Assembly: GCA_035772735.1 (NCBI GenBank)
Contig: JASDFA010000016.1
Coordinates: forward strand, 151,044,501-151,108,500
From: Datura wrightii
Lineage: Eukaryota > Streptophyta > Magnoliopsida > Solanales > Solanaceae
DNA: 64,000 nucleotides
Reading direction: 5' to 3'
A program made the position numbers and the translations under genes. This document shows positions 59,071 through 64,000 of this stretch, one piece after another. Positions within the stretch are counted from its first letter, which is position 1. Each line of letters starts with the position of its first letter. Below the pieces are notes generated by a model. That model ran no database searches, had not been told where the DNA came from, and saw only the letters and a list, made by a program, of their open reading frames with translations.

Positions 59071-59741
59071 TCAAAAATTCAGAGGGTCAGCCTCCAATTC
59101 AATCTCATCATCAAATGGTTCATCATGCTCCGCTTCACCATCATGCATCGCTATGAACTTACACTCATACAGGGGCTTAGTAGGCTGGCATACATTGAAG
59201 GTGACCTCGTCACCACCTACTCGGAACTTAATATCCCCAAGCTCCATATCAATCAAAGCTCTTCCTGTTGTTTGTAATGAGCGCCCCAAGATAATTGGCA
59301 CCTATATTACATCTCGCAATCCAATGCAAAAATATTAGCTGGGAGTATCAATTTGTCCACCCTCACAAGAACATTAACTAACACTCCAACAGGTTGTTGA
59401 ACTCTCCGCCATCAAAAGCCTCATGGATGTAGGCTTGAGATTCCCCCACCCTAGCTCTTGAAAATCTCTAAAGGCATTAAATTAATACTAGCAGTGAAGT
59501 CGCAAAGAGCTTTATTGAACATGCACAAGCCAATTGTGCAAGGAATAGTAAATGCCCCAGGATCTTTAAGTTTTGGAGCAAGGTTGTTGGACAGCACAAC
59601 ACTACAATGATAGGTCACCTCCTTGGTACCCATATCTACCACCTTCTCTTTCTTCAAAAGTTCCTTCATGAACTTCGCATATCCCGGCATTTGAAGCAAG
59701 GCATCCACAAGTGGTATATTGATGGATAATTTACTGAACAT
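59071..59741 (-). pseudogene. Element H: aspartic protease
   Basis: The text runs YAKFMKELLKKEKVVDMGTK, then LAPKLKDPGAFTIPCTIG, the active site ALCDFTASINLMPLEIF (usually CDLGAS, so the Gly of the triad is lost) and, in another frame at 59071-59301, IILGRSLQTTGRALIDMELG. Order and wording match F. It ends the pol region. Confidence 0.82.
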
Positions 59742-61440
59742 TTTTATGAACTTGAGAAATTGATTATCCTCCTTTTTCTTGGTCAGGTGCTATGGATATG
59801 GAGGTGGAACTCTTGTTTCTTGATCTTTTTCATTAGGGGCCTTCTTGGCCTCATTCACCTTCACATCATTTGAGGGAGTCGAATCAACTTCTCCCTCATC
59901 CTACCCTTCTTCATCATCACAAACACTTAGTGTTTTTGGAACCTCTTCCAACACATCATCATCATTTTCCCTTGGGGCAACAACATCTTTGGGCTTCATA
60001 CCCACATCATTCAACCTCTTTCCACTACTAGTCACGATTGCCATACAATGTCCATCTTTCTTTGGATTGGGAACAGTGTCACTAGGGAGTGCACCTTCCA
60101 TGTGGGGGTTCATTTGTGAATACAATTGGTTTATTTGTGCTTCAAGGTGCTTGATTGACCTTGAGTGGGAACTCACTATTTGGGTGAGGTTAGACACCTC
60201 CCCTTATAACTCTTTAACCCCACTGTCGGTGGATTCTACTTTCTTCAACACCTGAGACAACATGTCTTCAATCTTTGAGTTTTCCATATCACTCACTCCG
60301 GGCTGCCCTTGAGATGATTCTGATTTTGGAGGAGGCACATAGGGATTAGAACTTTGTTGATATCGCTCTTCTTGACGATTTTGATCTCTAGTCCCCCATC
60401 GATTATTTCTCTCTCCCCATCCTTGATTGTCACAGTTTCTCCAACCTTGATTCTCATCTCTTGGGCATCAAGGGCCTTGATTGACACCTTGATACTTAGG
60501 GCGAGAACCCCCTACTTGGCCCCCTATGTATTGACACACCTCATCATAACTCAGTGATGAAGTTTCATCATCAAATTGAGTATGGCCTTGAGCACCTACA
60601 ACATTCACACTCTTTACACCAACTCCTATCATATATTTTGTCATCAACTCTATCAGAGTCATCATCTTATAAAGAGTTTCATCTCTAGCCTCATCCCTTT
60701 TCATCATTGCTGCATTCATAAGGTTGGGGGCAACACCACTAGAAGATACCTCCGCTTCTCTAGTATGGAATGCTCGATTGGTCTTAGTCATTCTGCCAAG
60801 AAATGCCTTAGCCACTCCATAGGGATGATCCATGATGGATCCCCCAGCCAAATATTTTCCACAGACTTTTTGATAGAATCCAACGAATGATAGAAGCGCT
60901 AAAGTAGAACCCCATCGAGCAACCCATGGTTTGGGCAAATAGTAACCTTTTTCTTAAACCTCAACCACGCTTCATGGAGTTGTTCCCTCGCAAGTTGTCA
61001 AAAATTAGTAATGTCATCCCTCAACTATAGCATCCTCAAGGGAGGGAAGAACCTGTCCAAAAATGCTTCAGTGAGCTTATTCCAAGAGGTAATAGATCTA
61101 GGAGGCAACTCCTCCAACCAGGCATTGGCTTCCCCTGTTAGTTAAAATGGGAAGAGCCTCAACCTGGTCGACTCTTGGCTTTTTTTATGATGTTGAAGGG
61201 TTGGAAAATCTCAAGGATGTCGCAGAGATGACTATTTGTATTTGCACTCGGCATTCCTCCAAAGAGCCCCTTTATTTGAAGTAAGTGCAGCATTGTATTC
61301 GTCACATGAAAAATTACATTCTCTACAATAGGAGGTAGGACAATGGAACCCATAACATTAGGTATTATGGGATCATCATCCTCATGATCCATATGCCTAT
61401 CCACCGAACCTTCTCCTTCTTATGAGTGTTGGCTCATATC
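59742..61440 (-). pseudogene. Element H: gag
   Basis: The N-terminal core is at 61159-61404 (MLHLLQIKGLFGGMPSANTN, LCDILEIFQPFNI), comparable to F's LLHTSGQFTGLPHEDP. The central part is broken by shifts. From 60938 the text GGSIMDHPYGVAKAFLGRMT and FHTREAEVSS is typical of Athila/Tat gag, followed by an Arg/Asn/Gln-rich tail and a linker (59901-60197). Many stops occur. Confidence 0.8.
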
Positions 61441-61542
61441 AAGATCAACCTAGATGGCACCAACCACAAGAGTAATGTCAAACCAAAAAAGATGCGAAAC
61501 CAATTCAAAATAAGAAACAACTAAAGGCTATCAAACTATATT

Positions 61543-61558
61543 CCCCAGCAATGACGCC
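61543..61558 (-). promoter_or_regulatory. Element H: decayed primer binding site (Asp tRNA)
   Basis: The minus strand reads AGGCGTCATTGCTGGGGA next to the LTR, which matches TGGCGCCGTTGCCGGGGA with four transitions or substitutions. The position and the type agree with F. Confidence 0.65.
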
Positions 61559-61563
61559 TTTTT

Positions 61564-62892
61564 AGATAATGTCCAATTTCACTCTTCGCAAGAATGGAGT
61601 GTAAACGGTCATTGGAAAAACAAGTATGCTTGTCGAGTGTCGGGGTCGAATCCCACAGGGAATAGTAGTTGATCACACAAGAGTTGCTAATCAAATTGAA
61701 GTAACTTTCATCAATGTCTCAAAAAAAATAAAGTACAGATTGGGGGAATCACAACTTGTCAATTGAACTACAAATTTGCACCCAAAAACAGGGACAAAGC
61801 ATAGAACATTCTAAAGGAGAGAATAGTAGGGGTGTAATATTGGTGGGGCATCATCATATTGGAATTACTAATAGCTCCCAGCATTACTCAATAGTATAAT
61901 TAGTTGTGGACGAGGTGGCACCCGACGTTTTTCAACCAATTAGGTGCCTTATCCCTCGGGTTGTCTGAAACCCCAAAGTCCTTTGCACAACAACCACAAC
62001 AACTTGGGGTAAGAATCAAAATATTTGTAGCTTTAATTGTCAATGGGTGTGTGACAATGGGTTTTGCTAGAGACTCCATGCGATAAACACCCAATTACCC
62101 ACTAGTTTTTCCTCACCCATACTTTAAATCTCTTTTTCAAGAAAAATTAGAGTAAGTAAATACACCCCACGTTTGCAACTACGAGTATTTAGATTAAAAC
62201 TCAGAAGAAACACTAGAATTATACCAATTGAGTAAATCTAAGATCAATTAAACAATACCCAATCCAAATCAAACCTTGTCATTCACACACTCCTAGCAAG
62301 GAATTTAGCTACTCATATAAGTAGAAGAAAATATTGCATTAAGTAATAATTCAATAACAATTCAACAAAATGAGTAAGAAAATTCAAGCACAAGGTTTTG
62401 GTCTCAAATGGAGTTTTTTTCTACTTTTTCAAGAAGAAGATGAAGACTTCTCTCTCTACAATTCAATTCCAAAAGCTCTCTCTACCACTCTCTATTGTCT
62501 AATCAATAGAATGGAATGTTCGGTCTCTCCCCTTTCTAGAAAGGTACAAAAGTAGGGTACAAAGTGCTCCTCTTTTTTTTAGCTGGATGTTTTTGCTTTT
62601 TCTTGACGGCCATCACTTGCGAGTCACCAGTGTTTTGCTGGTGCTGATCTGTGGTCTGCCGATCTATTCCATCTAGTGGCCAGTAAGTTTTGGAGAAGTC
62701 CGGCGGTTTGCTGGTGCTGATCCACGGTCCGCCGATAGATGATCCTCTTCAGCACAATGAGCATCTACAGTCAGCCAACATTTTGCCAGTGTCCTCTAGT
62801 GGAGCGTCGATCCTCATCTCAAATTTCATATTTTTTCCTCAATTTCATGTTTCCTCTACTCAATTTGATTACCTACAAAGATGAAGGAGAAA
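61564..62892 (-). mobile_element. Element H: 5' LTR, truncated by I
   Basis: It pairs with 50178-51598 (shared AATGGAGTGTAAA and CGAGTGTCGGGGTC). The terminus is AGATAA instead of TGATAA. The last part of the LTR, corresponding to about 51513-51598 in the other copy, is missing where I begins. The U3 block lies at about 62605-62820. Confidence 0.85.
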
Positions 62893-64000
62893 TGTCATGA
62901 CCCGAGCCTACACCCTGGACAACACGATACTTGAAGTCACAAGTGACCCCAAGTCAACCCTTGGTCTATCAATCATTAGAATCCTAAGTAAACATGCAAA
63001 GCGGAACTTTGAAGAAAATATCATAAAGCATTTATGAAAAACAAGTTTGAGAACATAAAGTTCAAGACACTTCAATGATACTGATAAATCTGAAAATCGT
63101 GTTTGTCTGAAAGCCATCTAATAGTGGAATTGGTGGGACAAGCCCCCAGCTAACTCTATGTCTAACTGAAACTAATAAATGATTGAAAGAAAGAAATAAT
63201 GCCCTCGGATGGTGAAGACTCATACTTCACTGCTCAGGTGGAGAATCAGAACTACAACAACTAATAGTGTTGAGCCTGAGAACTTACAGCTGTATCATAA
63301 AACAATACAGCATAAAAGTATGTGTCAGTACTTTAAATATACTGAGTAAGTGAGAGAAACATGGATAATATGACAAAACTAGTAACTGAACTAATACGGC
63401 ATGAAATGACCAACTAAAATGCGGAAAACTGAAATAACTAATGTAGAACTGATATGGTCAAGAATGAACCTAATCGATGGTCATAAACATGTCCTAAGTC
63501 TGAGATACTGAGTCTGAGATACTACACTAAATTGATCTGAGCTGAAAAATCTGGGAGTAAACTGAACTGACTAGTGGGGGAGTCTATAACTGACATTTAA
63601 CCACGTGAGCTAGACGTGGAGTCCGATGTATACACCCCACCGGTAGGACCCAATATACCTTGCCAGTGTATAAATGCATGAACTGGGTGATCACAAAAAT
63701 CTAGGGCCAATCAGGACAAGTAATACTTTGACCTACATTGGCAATGTAGTTTTGGGAACCTGGGTGCACTGGAACCCGTTCCGCTCTGTGCTAAGTTCTA
63801 CTCCCACTGGAAAACCTAAACTAAATTACTAAGTTGATAGCTCAAAACTGGGGTCCAAGACTTTTCAGGGACGAATAACTGCATGTACCCTGAGAGTCTT
63901 ATTGGACCAAATTCTGGAACTAGGTTCTATACTGGTCAGAGCTGCTTATTTGGAAGTGGGGTCCTGGGGCTGGTCAGAGCTACATAGCTAGAATGTGATG
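62893..64000 (-). mobile_element. Element I: LTR running off the right edge
   Basis: It begins TGTCATGACCCGAGCC and follows the same course as the solo LTR at 55435 and the start of C's LTR at 45737 (for example CACGTGAGCTAGACGTGG near 63602). No primer site adjoins its left end, so it is either the outer edge of a 3' LTR or a solo LTR. No gene is visible. Confidence 0.75.

Larger units (their letters stand above)
50178..62892 (-). mobile_element. Element H: non-autonomous Athila/Tat-like LTR retrotransposon
   Basis: The minus-strand element has its 5' LTR at 61564-62892 (cut by I), a decayed Asp-tRNA primer site, gag, protease, the conserved hairpin, ORF2, a polypurine-like site, a long 3' non-coding region, a polypurine tract and the 3' LTR at 50178-51598. 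There is no reverse transcriptase, RNase H or integrase. LTR mismatch is roughly 24 in 180 aligned bases. A solo LTR (55435-57831) lies between the hairpin and ORF2. The layout mirrors F although the nucleotide text is very different. Confidence 0.85.

Overview
The window is plant nuclear heterochromatin made almost entirely of LTR retrotransposons inserted into one another. No host gene, tRNA, rRNA or CRISPR array is visible. The evidence is Ty3/gypsy gag-pol domains, LTRs bounded by TG...CA, primer binding sites matching initiator-Met tRNA (TGGTATCAGAGC) or Asp tRNA (TGGCGCCGTTGCC), polypurine tracts (PPTs), and 5-bp target-site duplications (TSDs). The LTR and gag style fits a eudicot, probably Solanaceae; that assignment is inference.

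The window reads as one nest. I use letters for elements. G (+) holds C (-) in its 5' LTR and H (-) in its gag. C holds B (+) in its 3' LTR and E (-) in its interior. B holds A (+) in its gag. E (12086-44507) holds three insertions: D (12858-23288, TSD GATTG) in its 3' LTR, a solo LTR of the A/D family (25043-27603, TSD TAGCT) in its chromodomain, and F (29829-39576, TSD TGTAG) in its reverse transcriptase. H (50178 to about 62892) holds a solo LTR (55435-57831), and another LTR (I) cuts its 5' LTR at 62893. LTR divergence counted by eye agrees with the nesting: E about 15%, H about 13%, F about 5%, D about 4%.

A, B, C, D, E and G are chromovirus-type (Tekay/Del-like) elements, all defective. 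D is the best preserved: one uninterrupted gag-pol frame of about 1,594 codons, broken only by eight in-frame stops, six of them TAG.

F and H are a different kind. They have tRNA-Asp primer sites and Athila/Tat-like gag and protease, but no reverse transcriptase, RNase H or integrase. Instead they carry a second gene (ORF2) with an acidic tail, which resembles the 'putative plant transposon protein' type. Between protease and ORF2 both carry the same small RNA-like hairpin: an identical AGGCAA loop on a stem whose pairs covary. F also shares an inverted-repeat promoter module just upstream of its TATA box with the unrelated A/D family. Both F and H repeat their LTR motif block upstream of ORF2. 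These points are the most novel material here.
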